From contig JAPULM010000257.1 of NCBI GenBank assembly GCA_027294925.1, positions 1 through 6,203 of the forward strand: a DNA stretch of 6,203 bases. Direction: 5' to 3'. The position numbers and the translations under genes are program-made. This stretch comes from a bacterium. Its GTDB lineage: Bacteria > Tectomicrobia > Entotheonellia > Entotheonellales > Entotheonellaceae. The notes under the pieces were generated by a model, which saw only the letters and a list, made by a program, of their open reading frames with translations, was not told where the DNA came from and did not search any database. Shown in pieces: positions 1 to 6,203 of this stretch; the stretch's first letter is position 1, and every line of letters begins with the position of its first letter.

Positions 1-2308
1 GCAGCAGGCTATGGCGGAAAATATACAGGGGTTCCTCGCCTTGATCTTCGGCGTAGAGGAACTCCAGGCGTTTCAGCTCGAGCAGATGCGCGCTCAGTTC
101 GTCGCTTTCCTCCCAGATCATCGATAGCAGCGTCGGTGAAAAGCGGCGGCCGAGTACAGCGGCGGTCTGCAACAGGCGCTTGAGGGCATCAGGCAGGCGA
201 TCGATACGAGATGCCAGCACCCCCTGGATGGTGTCCGGTACCGGTGTGTTGGCCGCTAAATGGCCTTGTTCGGTCATACTGTGGGCCAGCTCTTCCAGGA
301 ACATCGGGTTGCCATCGGTGCGCTCGACAATAGTTCGGCCCAGGGCGTGCGGTAGCGTTTCGCGTTTGAGCACCGAATAGAGCACCGCTAGACTGTCGGC
401 AGGGTCCAGCCGCGGTAGCGTCATTTGGGTCACGTAGGACTTGCCGATCCACGCCGGTTGGTAGCCCGGACGATAGCTGGTGAGAAGAAAAATCGCGGCG
501 CCGACCAGCCCCTCGACCAACAGGGTCAAAAAATCTTCCGAGCTTTGGTCAATCCAATGTAGATCCTCTACCACGATAATCAGCGGCTGCTGCCGGCTGC
601 CTTGTAGAAGCATGCGGCGTAGGGTGTTTAACAGGCGCGCCTTGATGACCTCGGGACTCAACGGCGGCAGGTCTTCGGCAGCATCTTTGAAACCGAGAAA
701 TTGCAGCACATAAGGCAGCTCGTCGTCGGCATGCATGCCTGATGCTTGCAGTGCCGTGCCGACTTTTTTTGCCCCTGTCTGTGGGCTATCCGTGTCGTGC
801 AGGTCACAGTGATGTTGCAGCATGTCGAGCAGCGGCAAATAGGGCGACATATTGCCGTAAGACACACAGCGTCCCTCGAGATAGATGACGCGTTGCGCGT
901 CGAGTTGACGCCGGAACTCGTATAGTAAACGCGATTTACCCATGCCGGGCTCGCCGACTAGACCGAGCACCTGGCCCTGGCCACTCTCCGCCTGTGCCAG
1001 TAGCGTGTGCAGGGTTTGCAATTCAGTTTGGCGGCCGATAAAGCGGTTCAGAACACGAGGAGGCCGGGTGCCTAGCAAGGGGCGTCGTGCATCGCGACGG
1101 ATTACCCGGTTGACGGATACCGGTTCGGGTTTGCCTTTGATCGAGATGGAACTTAAGGCCTCGAGGTGTGCCACCTCATGCGTCAGCCGAGCGGTGCTGG
1201 CACTGATCAGAATGGTGTCCGGTGCGGCGAACTGTTGTAGTCGCGCCGCCAGATTGGTGGTATCTCCCACCGCCGTATAATCGAGCCGCAAGTTGTCGCC
1301 GATACTGCCCACCACCACGGGGCCGGTGTTCAACCCCATGCAGACCTGCACCGGTAAGGGCAGGGCCTGATCCATATCCGTTTGTACACGCTCAAAATCG
1401 CCCTGATGCTGCTGCAGGTTGCGTTGCACTTCGAGGGCTGCCAATACACCGCGCCGGGCATGATCTTCGTGCGCCAGGGGGGCGCCGAATAGGGCCATAA
1501 AGCCGTCACCAAGAAATTGATTGATGGTGCCACCATACTGGTGAATGGCGTTTAAGGCGAGTTCGAAGAAACGATTCAACAGGGTGTGCATGCCTTCGGG
1601 ACCGAGACGCTCGGCCAGTAGCATGGAGTCGTCGAGATCACAGAACAATACCGTCACCTGTTTGCGCTCACCTTCGATGGCGCTGCGCGTGGTCAGGATC
1701 TCGTCGGCCAGATGTTTGGGCGTGTAAGAAAGCGGCTTGGGATCGGCATTACCGGCCAGGGCCGGGATGCTAGCTGCCAGCGAGTGGCCGCAAGCGGCGC
1801 AGAATTTCCCCCTGGCGAGGTTCTCAGCCCGGCAGCTTAGACAAATGACGCGTAATGGGGTGCCGCATACACTGCAAAACTTTGCCGTTTCGGCATGCCG
1901 GTGATCACAATGGGGACAGACGTTGGTTGGCGCTACTGGGGGAGTGTCAGGGGTGACGGGGCCGGCCTCGAATGGTTCATCTACAACTGCCTCATCGGCT
2001 CGCTCGGCAATCGGAGCAATAAACCGGTAGCCGCGGGCGCGCACCGTTTTGATCACCGTCTGGCTGCGGCCATTGTCGCCCACTGCCTTGCGGGCTGACA
2101 TGACGCAGTGATCGAAGGTGGCATCACTGATGAACTGATCGGGCCACAAGTTATCGAGAAGTTCTTGCTTGCTCACCACCTGGTCGCGTTGCTTGATGAG
2201 GTAGACCAGCATGTCAAAAACTTTGGGTTCGAGCTTGAGCGCTACACCGGCATGACGGAATTCGTACAAGTGGGTATCGAACTCAAAGTCGCCAAAAACA
2301 TAAGTCAT
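1..2308 (-). CDS. Winged-helix / double zinc ribbon / class III cyclase / STAND ATPase regulator (3' end missing)
   Basis: The reading frame is open from ATG at 2308 to the window edge: 769 codons, no stop. Residues 1-99 form an OmpR/CadC-type winged helix (begins MTYVFGDFEFD, ends RARGYRFIAP). Two Cys4 zinc ribbons follow (C131/C134/C145/C148 and C156/C159/C170/C173). Residues 216-400 are a class III cyclase: metal ligands D224 and D268, transition-state N352 and R356. Q264 and T345 replace the Lys/Asp that select adenine, so the product, or whether it is active, is uncertain. Residues 423-769 are a STAND/AAA_16 ATPase: Walker A GEPGMGKS (452-459), Walker B LIIVVEDLHWID (576-587), GNP motif at 666-668. 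Related proteins usually end in TPR-like repeats, which would lie outside the window. No signal peptide or membrane segment is visible, so it is probably a cytoplasmic, DNA-binding signal integrator. In-frame alternatives are GTG at 2311 and ATG at 2338; the latter has no ribosome binding site and would extend past the normal domain edge. Architecture is certain; ligand and targets are unknown. Confidence 0.93.
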   Translation of the reverse strand, partial: MTYVFGDFEFDTHLYEFRHAGVALKLEPKVFDMLVYLIKQRDQVVSKQELLDNLWPDQFISDATFDHCVMSARKAVGDNGRSQTVIKTVRARGYRFIAPIAERADEAVVDEPFEAGPVTPDTPPVAPTNVCPHCDHRHAETAKFCSVCGTPLRVICLSCRAENLARGKFCAACGHSLAASIPALAGNADPKPLSYTPKHLADEILTTRSAIEGERKQVTVLFCDLDDSMLLAERLGPEGMHTLLNRFFELALNAIHQYGGTINQFLGDGFMALFGAPLAHEDHARRGVLAALEVQRNLQQHQGDFERVQTDMDQALPLPVQVCMGLNTGPVVVGSIGDNLRLDYTAVGDTTNLAARLQQFAAPDTILISASTARLTHEVAHLEALSSISIKGKPEPVSVNRVIRRDARRPLLGTRPPRVLNRFIGRQTELQTLHTLLAQAESGQGQVLGLVGEPGMGKSRLLYEFRRQLDAQRVIYLEGRCVSYGNMSPYLPLLDMLQHHCDLHDTDSPQTGAKKVGTALQASGMHADDELPYVLQFLGFKDAAEDLPPLSPEVIKARLLNTLRRMLLQGSRQQPLIIVVEDLHWIDQSSEDFLTLLVEGLVGAAIFLLTSYRPGYQPAWIGKSYVTQMTLPRLDPADSLAVLYSVLKRETLPHALGRTIVERTDGNPMFLEELAHSMTEQGHLAANTPVPDTIQGVLASRIDRLPDALKRLLQTAAVLGRRFSPTLLSMIWEESDELSAHLLELKRLEFLYAEDQGEEPLYIFRHSLL

Positions 2309-2317
2309 CACATCAAA

Positions 2318-2322
2318 CCTCT
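2318..2322 (-). promoter_or_regulatory. Ribosome binding site AGAGG of the leftward gene
   Basis: AGAGG on the minus strand lies 9 nt upstream of ATG 2308 and 6 nt upstream of the adjoining in-frame GTG 2311. It supports a start here rather than at ATG 2338. It does not settle ATG against GTG, which differ by only one residue. Confidence 0.6.
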
Positions 2323-2363
2323 GCCCGTCGAGCCACATCAAGAAAATGGACCATCGCACCGTG

Positions 2364-2393
2364 ATCATAACGGAGGTGCAGACGGGCTGTCTA
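2364..2393 (-). promoter_or_regulatory. Sigma70-like promoter of the leftward regulator gene
   Basis: On the minus strand, TAGACA (2393-2388, 5 of 6 to TTGACA) is followed after 18 bp by TATGAT (2369-2364, 5 of 6 to TATAAT). Transcription would begin near 2357, leaving a leader of about 50 nt before ATG 2308. The direct-repeat array ends 2 bp upstream of the -35 box, which fits an activated or autoregulated promoter. This is predicted by motif only. Confidence 0.55.
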
Positions 2394-2395
2394 CC

Positions 2396-2439
2396 GTTTT
2401 CAGGCAATCACCAGGAAATCACCAGGAACTCTACAAGGT
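2396..2439 (-). repeat. 11-bp-period direct repeats upstream of the -35 box (candidate winged-helix operator)
   Basis: Read on the minus strand, TTCCTGGTGAT occurs twice without a gap (2428-2418 and 2417-2407). Degraded units in the same register flank them: ACCTTGTAGAG (2439-2429, 5 of 11 matches) and TGCCTGAAAAC (2406-2396, 6 of 11). The period of 11 bp is about one helical turn, as in tandem sites bound by OmpR-type and SARP winged helices. The leftward gene encodes such a domain, so autoregulation is likely but inferred. The two perfect copies are direct observation; the outer two are weak. Confidence 0.6.
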
Positions 2440-2460
2440 TCTCGCCGTTTTATGTTGTAG

Positions 2461-2481
2461 ATTGATTGGGTGGTGATCAAT
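2461..2481. repeat. Inverted repeat ATTGAT-N9-ATCAAT in the divergent region
   Basis: Two perfect 6-bp arms are separated by 9 bp, giving a 21-bp dyad centred at 2471. It is followed by no T run and lies between the two gene starts, so it fits a dimeric repressor or activator site better than a terminator. Arms this short can arise by chance in a few hundred bases. Confidence 0.35.
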
Positions 2482-2706
2482 GTGTCGGGTAAGCGACTCC
2501 CCTGCGCGGTTGACAGTTCGCTAGGATAAACGAAAAAAGAGAAGGTGTGATCGTTGGTGTAGACCTTTATTGGGTGGACGTCATATGCAAAAACGCTCTG
2601 TAGATAAGTACGTGGCGCAACTTTCGGCTGGAAAAATAACCCCTACAGGCGTAACCTGGTCTGCCATCTCCTTAGAGGGTATGAAAACCGACCGTATTGG
2701 ACGAGC

Positions 2707-2715
2707 GGGGAGGAG
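2707..2715 (+). promoter_or_regulatory. Strong ribosome binding site deciding the start of the cyclase-CHAT gene
   Basis: GGGGAGGAG lies 7 nt before ATG 2723. It is much better than the weak GGGTGG before ATG 2585, and nothing comparable precedes ATG 2681. It is the main reason for choosing 2723 as the start. Confidence 0.75.
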
Positions 2716-2722
2716 CATCCCT

Positions 2723-5700
2723 ATGACACCGCCAGACAAACCATCTTCACAACAACCACCATCATCGTCTGAGTTTGCGGCGCGCGGCCAGATGAGCGTT
2801 GAGGCGTTGTTGCGCGAACGTATCAAGCTCGACGAGCTGTTGCAACAGGAGTTCCGCCGCGACGTCACCTTGTTGTTTACCGATATTAAGGGATCAACGG
2901 CTTATTTCGAACAGCGTGGCGACCTCAGCGGGCGACAAATGGTACAGCGCCAGAACGATCTGTTGTTCCCTTTGGTTGAACAACATCAGGGGACCGTGCT
3001 GAAGACGATCGGCGACGCCATTATGGCTTCCTATGCGGAAGCCACAACTGCCGTACAGTCAGCCATTGCTATGCAACGGGCGTTGCGCGATCACAACCAG
3101 AGGCAAGAGATTTCCGAGCAAATACATATCCGCATCGGCATTAATTCCGGTCAGGCGCTGGTTGAAGAGCAAGACGTGTTTGGCGACGTGGTCAACGTCG
3201 CCTCGCGGGTGGAGTCATGCGCCTTACCGGATCAAATTTTGATTTCGAGCGCTACCTATGAGCGCTTGACCGACACCATCCCCTGCACCTTTCTGGGCGC
3301 CGCCGAGGTCAAGGGCAAATCGATCCCCATCGAACTGTACGAGGTATCTTGGGATGAACGCCGCACCCTGCAGGAAACCGTGCTGCTGCGCGGCCCCGGT
3401 GTGATCGAACGGCCCACCAAGCTGTTTGTTTTGGACATCTCGAGCGAAGCGCAAGGTCTCAAGCTGAGCGCTTACGAACGTTGGCCGGGCGAAGAGCGGG
3501 CGGTGAAACAATATGAGCACCTGGGGCTTGATTTGGCGGCTGTTCAGCGCCAGGTAGATGCCATGGTGGGCTTGCTCAATGAGGCAGCCAAGCAGGGTGG
3601 GCGTCTCCCTGCGACCGTTTGGCAGGATATCAAAAGCAGAGGCGAAGCGCTGTTTACCGAGCTGCTGACGGCGGATATCCAGGCCAAGCTCAAAAGTAGC
3701 ACCGCCTCTGATCTATTTCTCTATATCGATGATGGGCTGGTACAAATCCCCTGGGAACTGCTGTTTGATGGCGAGGACTTCCTGTGCCGGCGTTTCAGTA
3801 TGGGCCGCATTGTGAGTACCGAACAAGCCGTGGTTGAGGGCCATGACCGGCAACAAGGGCAGGCTCTGTCGATGTTGATCGTGCCTGACCCGCAGGGCAA
3901 TCTGCCGGCTGCTGCACAGGAAGGCAGAACCATCCGCGACGCCTTGCAAGGGGATGCCACGCGCTTGCGGGTTGACTTGCGCCGCGGCCGGGTGGGGACG
4001 GCGTCGATGACTGCGGCATTGGCGCAATATGACGTGATGCACTACGCCGGCCATGCCGATTACGACCTTGAAGACCCTGCCAACAGTGGGTGGCGCCTGG
4101 CGGACGGTAAATTAACTGCGCGCCAGGTCATGCAAGCCGGTGCGTCGGGGAAGATGCCGGCTTTGGTATTCTGTAATGCGTGCCAGTCCGGTCAAACCGA
4201 GGCCTGGAGCATTCGACAAGACGCTGAGCAGGGCATTTACGGACTGGCCAACGCGTTTCTCCTGGCCGGTGCTCAACATTATATTGGCAGTATTTGGGAA
4301 TTGCCCGATCAACCTGGGGCTAATTTTGCGATTGAATTTTACCAGGCCCTGGGGCAGGGGGTTGGGATTGGCGAGGCGCTGCGTCAGGCACGCTTGGCGT
4401 TGGTCGAACGGCATGGTGAAGAACATATCGTGTGGAGCGGCTATGTGCTGTACGGCGATCCCACCGGGCGCTATTTGCCGGCGGCTGAGGACGCGTTGCC
4501 GCTGGTCGATGAGATCGAGACTGGCGAGACTGCCTTGCGCGGTGAGGCGTCGCGGCTGAGCGCCGGCAAACCCCTGCTGGCGGCAGCGGCCGGCGGCGTG
4601 CTTGTGGTGCTGTTGTTTATAGCGCTCTTCATCGGCCGCATGTGGCAGTCGTCCTCTTCCTCCGCCTCTCCATTGGCGCCGGCCTACCAGGCCCTCGAGC
4701 AAAAGGATTGGGCAACAGCTGAGCGCCGTTTTCAGACCCTGAGTGAAGCTGCCGAGCCGCACATGCAGGGGCAGGCACTGGCGGGCTTGGCGGCGCTGTC
4801 GTTTGCCCGCGGTAACGACCAGCAAGCCTTGGATTTTGCTGGACAAGCCGAGCGGGCAGCGTCTGAGACAGCCTATAGTCACGTCATTCGTGGCCATATT
4901 TATTTGCAGCAGGGCAAAACCGCCGCGGCCGCCGCCGAGTATCGCAGCGCCACACAAAAAGCCAACGCCTTAGCCTGGCAACAGGCGGTGGCCTATGACC
5001 GCCTGGGGCGCCTTGCTGCTGCCCAGGGAGATACGTCGAAGGCGCTGGCGCATTACGACAAGGCGATTGGTCAAACGCCCGACATGGCGACGGTTTATGC
5101 CAATAAAGCCCACTTATTGGCGCAAATGGGTAAGCCACAAGAGGCCATCGAATGGTACCGCAAAGCGCTCGATATCAATCCGCAGGACCCTCTGACCACC
5201 ATGCTGCTGGGTGAGGCGGAGCGGCGCCAACAGATTACTCAGGATAAGGTGAAGCAACAGCAGATTGATCGCCTGGTGGAGGAGCTGGTACAGGCTTACA
5301 AAAATAGCGCCAGGCCAGTAGCCCCTGCCGATGCCTGGACCTCGCGACCGCTGACCCTGGCCTTTTTGGACTTTAAGCGTCAGGGGCGTTTGTCGGCGCG
5401 AGCCGGCGAAGCGGAGTTTGTCATGCTGAGTATCACCCACATGCTGCGCAGCAGCGGTCGCGTCGCCATTGTCGAGCGTGAGATTCTCAACCAGGTGCTG
5501 GCTGAACTGAAGCTCAGTGCATCGGACGTCGTCGATGCTCAGGCCGGACTTGGGCGCGGCAAAATTCTGGCGGCGCGCCTATTGGCGACCGGTGCCTTTA
5601 CGCATCTTGGTAAGACCGGCTTGCTAAGTATCCGGCTGGTTGAAACGGAGACCACCCTGGTCAACGCCACGGCGATGCAGATGGTTGAATTTGACAAGGA

Positions 5701-6001
5701 TATCAGTCAAGTGGTGGGGCAAGTGACGCAGCACTTGTTGGACGAAATTCGCCGCGCCTATCCCCTGCAGGGGCGCATCCAGCGCCTACCCGCCGCCGGC
5801 GAGGTGGAGTTAAATATTGGTGCACGACAGGGGCTTAAGCCCGGCCTGGTGTTGGAGATATTCGATGCTGACGAGGGCTATGCAGTGCTCGGACGCATCG
5901 AGGTGACGCAAGTCGAAGCGAACGTTGCGACGGGGCGCCTGCTTGAGCAAAGCGCCCCCTTGGCTGTGGGCCAGCGCGTGCGGGAGGTGTTGAAGCCGTG
6001 A
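2723..6001 (+). CDS. Membrane-anchored adenylate cyclase / CHAT protease / TPR / CsgG-like fusion protein
   Basis: The protein has 1092 residues counted from ATG 2723. Residues 47-210 are a class III cyclase with all six key residues: metals D54 and D98, adenine-specifying K94 and D151, transition-state N158 and R162; adenylate cyclase activity is predicted. Residues 233-586 are a CHAT caspase-like domain, with PWELL at 343-347, H444 in HYAGHA and C487 in NACQSG forming the predicted dyad. Residues 617-638 are one hydrophobic helix, with Arg/Lys on its N-terminal side, so cyclase and protease should be cytoplasmic. After a Ser-rich linker, residues 651-834 form TPR-like helical repeats (the clearest unit ends YRKALDINPQDP). 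Residues 876-1013 resemble CsgG/LpoB-type domains (LAFLDF, then ILAARLLATGAF). Residues 1017-1092 resemble the FlgT C-terminal beta domain (ELNIGARQGLKPG). This half should be periplasmic. The divergent neighbour is also a cyclase; the gene downstream encodes a lipoprotein. Alternative starts are ATG 2585 and TTG 2570. Domain calls are firm up to the TPRs; the last two are profile-like impressions. Confidence 0.93.
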   Translation: MTPPDKPSSQQPPSSSEFAARGQMSVEALLRERIKLDELLQQEFRRDVTLLFTDIKGSTAYFEQRGDLSGRQMVQRQNDLLFPLVEQHQGTVLKTIGDAIMASYAEATTAVQSAIAMQRALRDHNQRQEISEQIHIRIGINSGQALVEEQDVFGDVVNVASRVESCALPDQILISSATYERLTDTIPCTFLGAAEVKGKSIPIELYEVSWDERRTLQETVLLRGPGVIERPTKLFVLDISSEAQGLKLSAYERWPGEERAVKQYEHLGLDLAAVQRQVDAMVGLLNEAAKQGGRLPATVWQDIKSRGEALFTELLTADIQAKLKSSTASDLFLYIDDGLVQIPWELLFDGEDFLCRRFSMGRIVSTEQAVVEGHDRQQGQALSMLIVPDPQGNLPAAAQEGRTIRDALQGDATRLRVDLRRGRVGTASMTAALAQYDVMHYAGHADYDLEDPANSGWRLADGKLTARQVMQAGASGKMPALVFCNACQSGQTEAWSIRQDAEQGIYGLANAFLLAGAQHYIGSIWELPDQPGANFAIEFYQALGQGVGIGEALRQARLALVERHGEEHIVWSGYVLYGDPTGRYLPAAEDALPLVDEIETGETALRGEASRLSAGKPLLAAAAGGVLVVLLFIALFIGRMWQSSSSSASPLAPAYQALEQKDWATAERRFQTLSEAAEPHMQGQALAGLAALSFARGNDQQALDFAGQAERAASETAYSHVIRGHIYLQQGKTAAAAAEYRSATQKANALAWQQAVAYDRLGRLAAAQGDTSKALAHYDKAIGQTPDMATVYANKAHLLAQMGKPQEAIEWYRKALDINPQDPLTTMLLGEAERRQQITQDKVKQQQIDRLVEELVQAYKNSARPVAPADAWTSRPLTLAFLDFKRQGRLSARAGEAEFVMLSITHMLRSSGRVAIVEREILNQVLAELKLSASDVVDAQAGLGRGKILAARLLATGAFTHLGKTGLLSIRLVETETTLVNATAMQMVEFDKDISQVVGQVTQHLLDEIRRAYPLQGRIQRLPAAGEVELNIGARQGLKPGLVLEIFDADEGYAVLGRIEVTQVEANVATGRLLEQSAPLAVGQRVREVLKP

Positions 6002-6043
6002 AACATTTTTGTTGTGGGTCTCAAAAGCCATCCGGGCATCGTG

Positions 6044-6094
6044 CGCCCCCTATTCTCCCTCGCTCCTTGAGAGGAGAGAGCAGGGTGAGGGGCG
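6044..6094. repeat. Imperfect palindrome spanning the lipoprotein gene's ribosome binding site and start
   Basis: The outer arms CGCCCC (6044-6049) and GGGGCG (6089-6094) are perfectly complementary. The inner core is a perfect 5-bp hairpin, CTCCT (6063-6067), loop TGAG, AGGAG (6072-6076). Between them the arms are C/T-rich on the left and G/A-rich on the right, with mismatches. Similar intergenic palindromes of C/T-rich and G/A-rich arms are commonly dispersed in proteobacterial genomes. No T run follows, so it is not a clear terminator. Confidence 0.5.
6072..6076 (+). promoter_or_regulatory. Ribosome binding site AGGAG of the lipoprotein gene, inside a hairpin
   Basis: AGGAG is 8 nt before GTG 6085 and forms the 3' arm of the perfect inner hairpin described at 6044-6094. 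In the folded RNA it would be paired with CTCCT at 6063-6067. Confidence 0.55.
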
Positions 6095-6203
6095 ACCGCA
6101 GGGTCATTCAGTTCTCAGTATTTGTAAAAGCCGTTCTTCTCCTGCTGCTGCTGTTTTATGTCACGGGATGTGCAGTCGAGCGCGGCAATGTGTACGTCAA
6201 AGA
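6085..6203 (+). CDS. Lipoprotein of unknown function, N-terminal part (3' end missing)
   Basis: The frame runs from GTG 6085 to the window edge: 39 codons and a partial one. The N-terminus is basic (R2, R5, R6, K15), followed by a hydrophobic core of V, six Leu and FYV, then the lipobox V-T-G-C with the lipidated Cys at residue 29 (6169-6171). This is a typical type II signal peptide, so the product should be an envelope lipoprotein. The next residue after the Cys is Ala, not Asp, so by the usual rule it would go to the outer membrane. The mature start reads AVERGNVYVK and is too short to assign to a family. The gene begins 83 nt after the cyclase-CHAT stop with no evident terminator between, so co-transcription is likely. 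The frame is open upstream too, with TTG at 6067 as an alternative, but GTG 6085 has the better ribosome binding site. Confidence 0.72.
   Translation, partial: MRGDRRVIQFSVFVKAVLLLLLLFYVTGCAVERGNVYVK

Larger units (their letters stand above)
2309..2722. other. Divergent intergenic control region
   Basis: This 414-bp stretch separates the two starts. It holds the leftward promoter, the 11-bp repeat array and the 21-bp dyad. The rightward frame is open through 2570-2722, with a TTG at 2570 and an ATG at 2585, but the 51 residues this would add have no recognisable domain and contrast with the strong ribosome binding site at 2707. I therefore treat that part as untranslated leader. No convincing rightward promoter was found: a perfect TTGACA at 2510-2515 has no good -10 box at normal spacing. 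No RNA gene was recognised. Confidence 0.6.

Noticed and set aside
2108..2476. A 122-codon plus-strand open frame across the leftward start and promoter
   Set aside because: It lies antisense to the conserved winged-helix coding sequence and has no ribosome binding site or domain of its own.
2510..2538. Rightward promoter based on the perfect TTGACA at 2510-2515
   Set aside because: At 16-18 bp spacing only an A-rich run is found, with no acceptable -10 hexamer. GATAAA at 2525 is far too close.
2546..2560. CRP/cAMP receptor site beginning TGTGA at 2546
   Set aside because: Only one half-site is present; the right half reads GTGTA-like rather than TCACA. The presence of cyclases made this tempting, but the match is too poor.
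2570..2722. N-terminal extension of the cyclase-CHAT protein from TTG 2570 or ATG 2585
   Set aside because: The extra residues have no recognisable domain, the upstream starts have weak ribosome binding sites, and ATG 2723 has a near-ideal one. The extension is not excluded.
4112..4957. A 281-codon open frame on the minus strand inside the cyclase-CHAT gene
   Set aside because: Its protein is low-complexity, rich in Arg/Gln/Gly, with no recognisable domain. The opposite strand encodes well-conserved CHAT, membrane and TPR segments, so it is a shadow frame.
6001..6084. Rho-independent terminator after the cyclase-CHAT gene
   Set aside because: The palindrome there is not followed by a T run and overlaps the next gene's ribosome binding site. 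The only T run (6006-6010) comes before it.

Overview
The window holds two divergently transcribed genes, each encoding a large multidomain protein with a class III nucleotide cyclase domain, followed by the start of a lipoprotein gene. GC is moderately high by eye. Lipobox, CsgG-like and winged-helix features point to a Gram-negative bacterium, probably a gammaproteobacterium; the taxonomic placement is inference.

Left part (1-2308, minus strand, cut by the window edge): a continuous reading frame of at least 769 codons. In order it encodes an OmpR/CadC-type winged helix, two Cys4 zinc ribbons, a class III cyclase domain, and a STAND/AAA-type ATPase with clear Walker A and B motifs. The C-terminus lies outside the window. 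The cyclase keeps its metal-binding and transition-state residues but has Gln and Thr where adenylate cyclases have the purine-specifying Lys and Asp.

Middle (2309-2722): a divergent control region. It carries a good sigma70-like promoter for the leftward gene. Directly upstream of its -35 box is an 11-bp-period direct repeat, two perfect copies flanked by two degraded ones, which is the geometry bound by OmpR-type winged helices. A 21-bp inverted repeat lies further right.

Right part (2723-6001, plus strand): a 1092-residue protein with a cyclase domain (complete catalytic set, Lys/Asp pair), a CHAT caspase-like protease domain (His/Cys dyad present), one transmembrane helix, TPR-like repeats, a CsgG/LpoB-like domain and a small FlgT-C-like end domain. 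Predicted topology puts the cyclase and protease in the cytoplasm and the TPR/CsgG part in the periplasm, as in a one-pass receptor.

Right edge (6085-6203, plus strand, partial): a lipoprotein signal peptide with a V-T-G-C lipobox, probably in the same operon. Its Shine-Dalgarno sequence and GTG start sit inside an imperfect palindrome. A possible reading of the whole is an envelope-sensing signalling module: an extracytoplasmic sensor controls a cyclase and a protease inside the cell, and the divergent cyclase/ATPase/DNA-binding protein provides transcriptional output. That circuit is a hypothesis.
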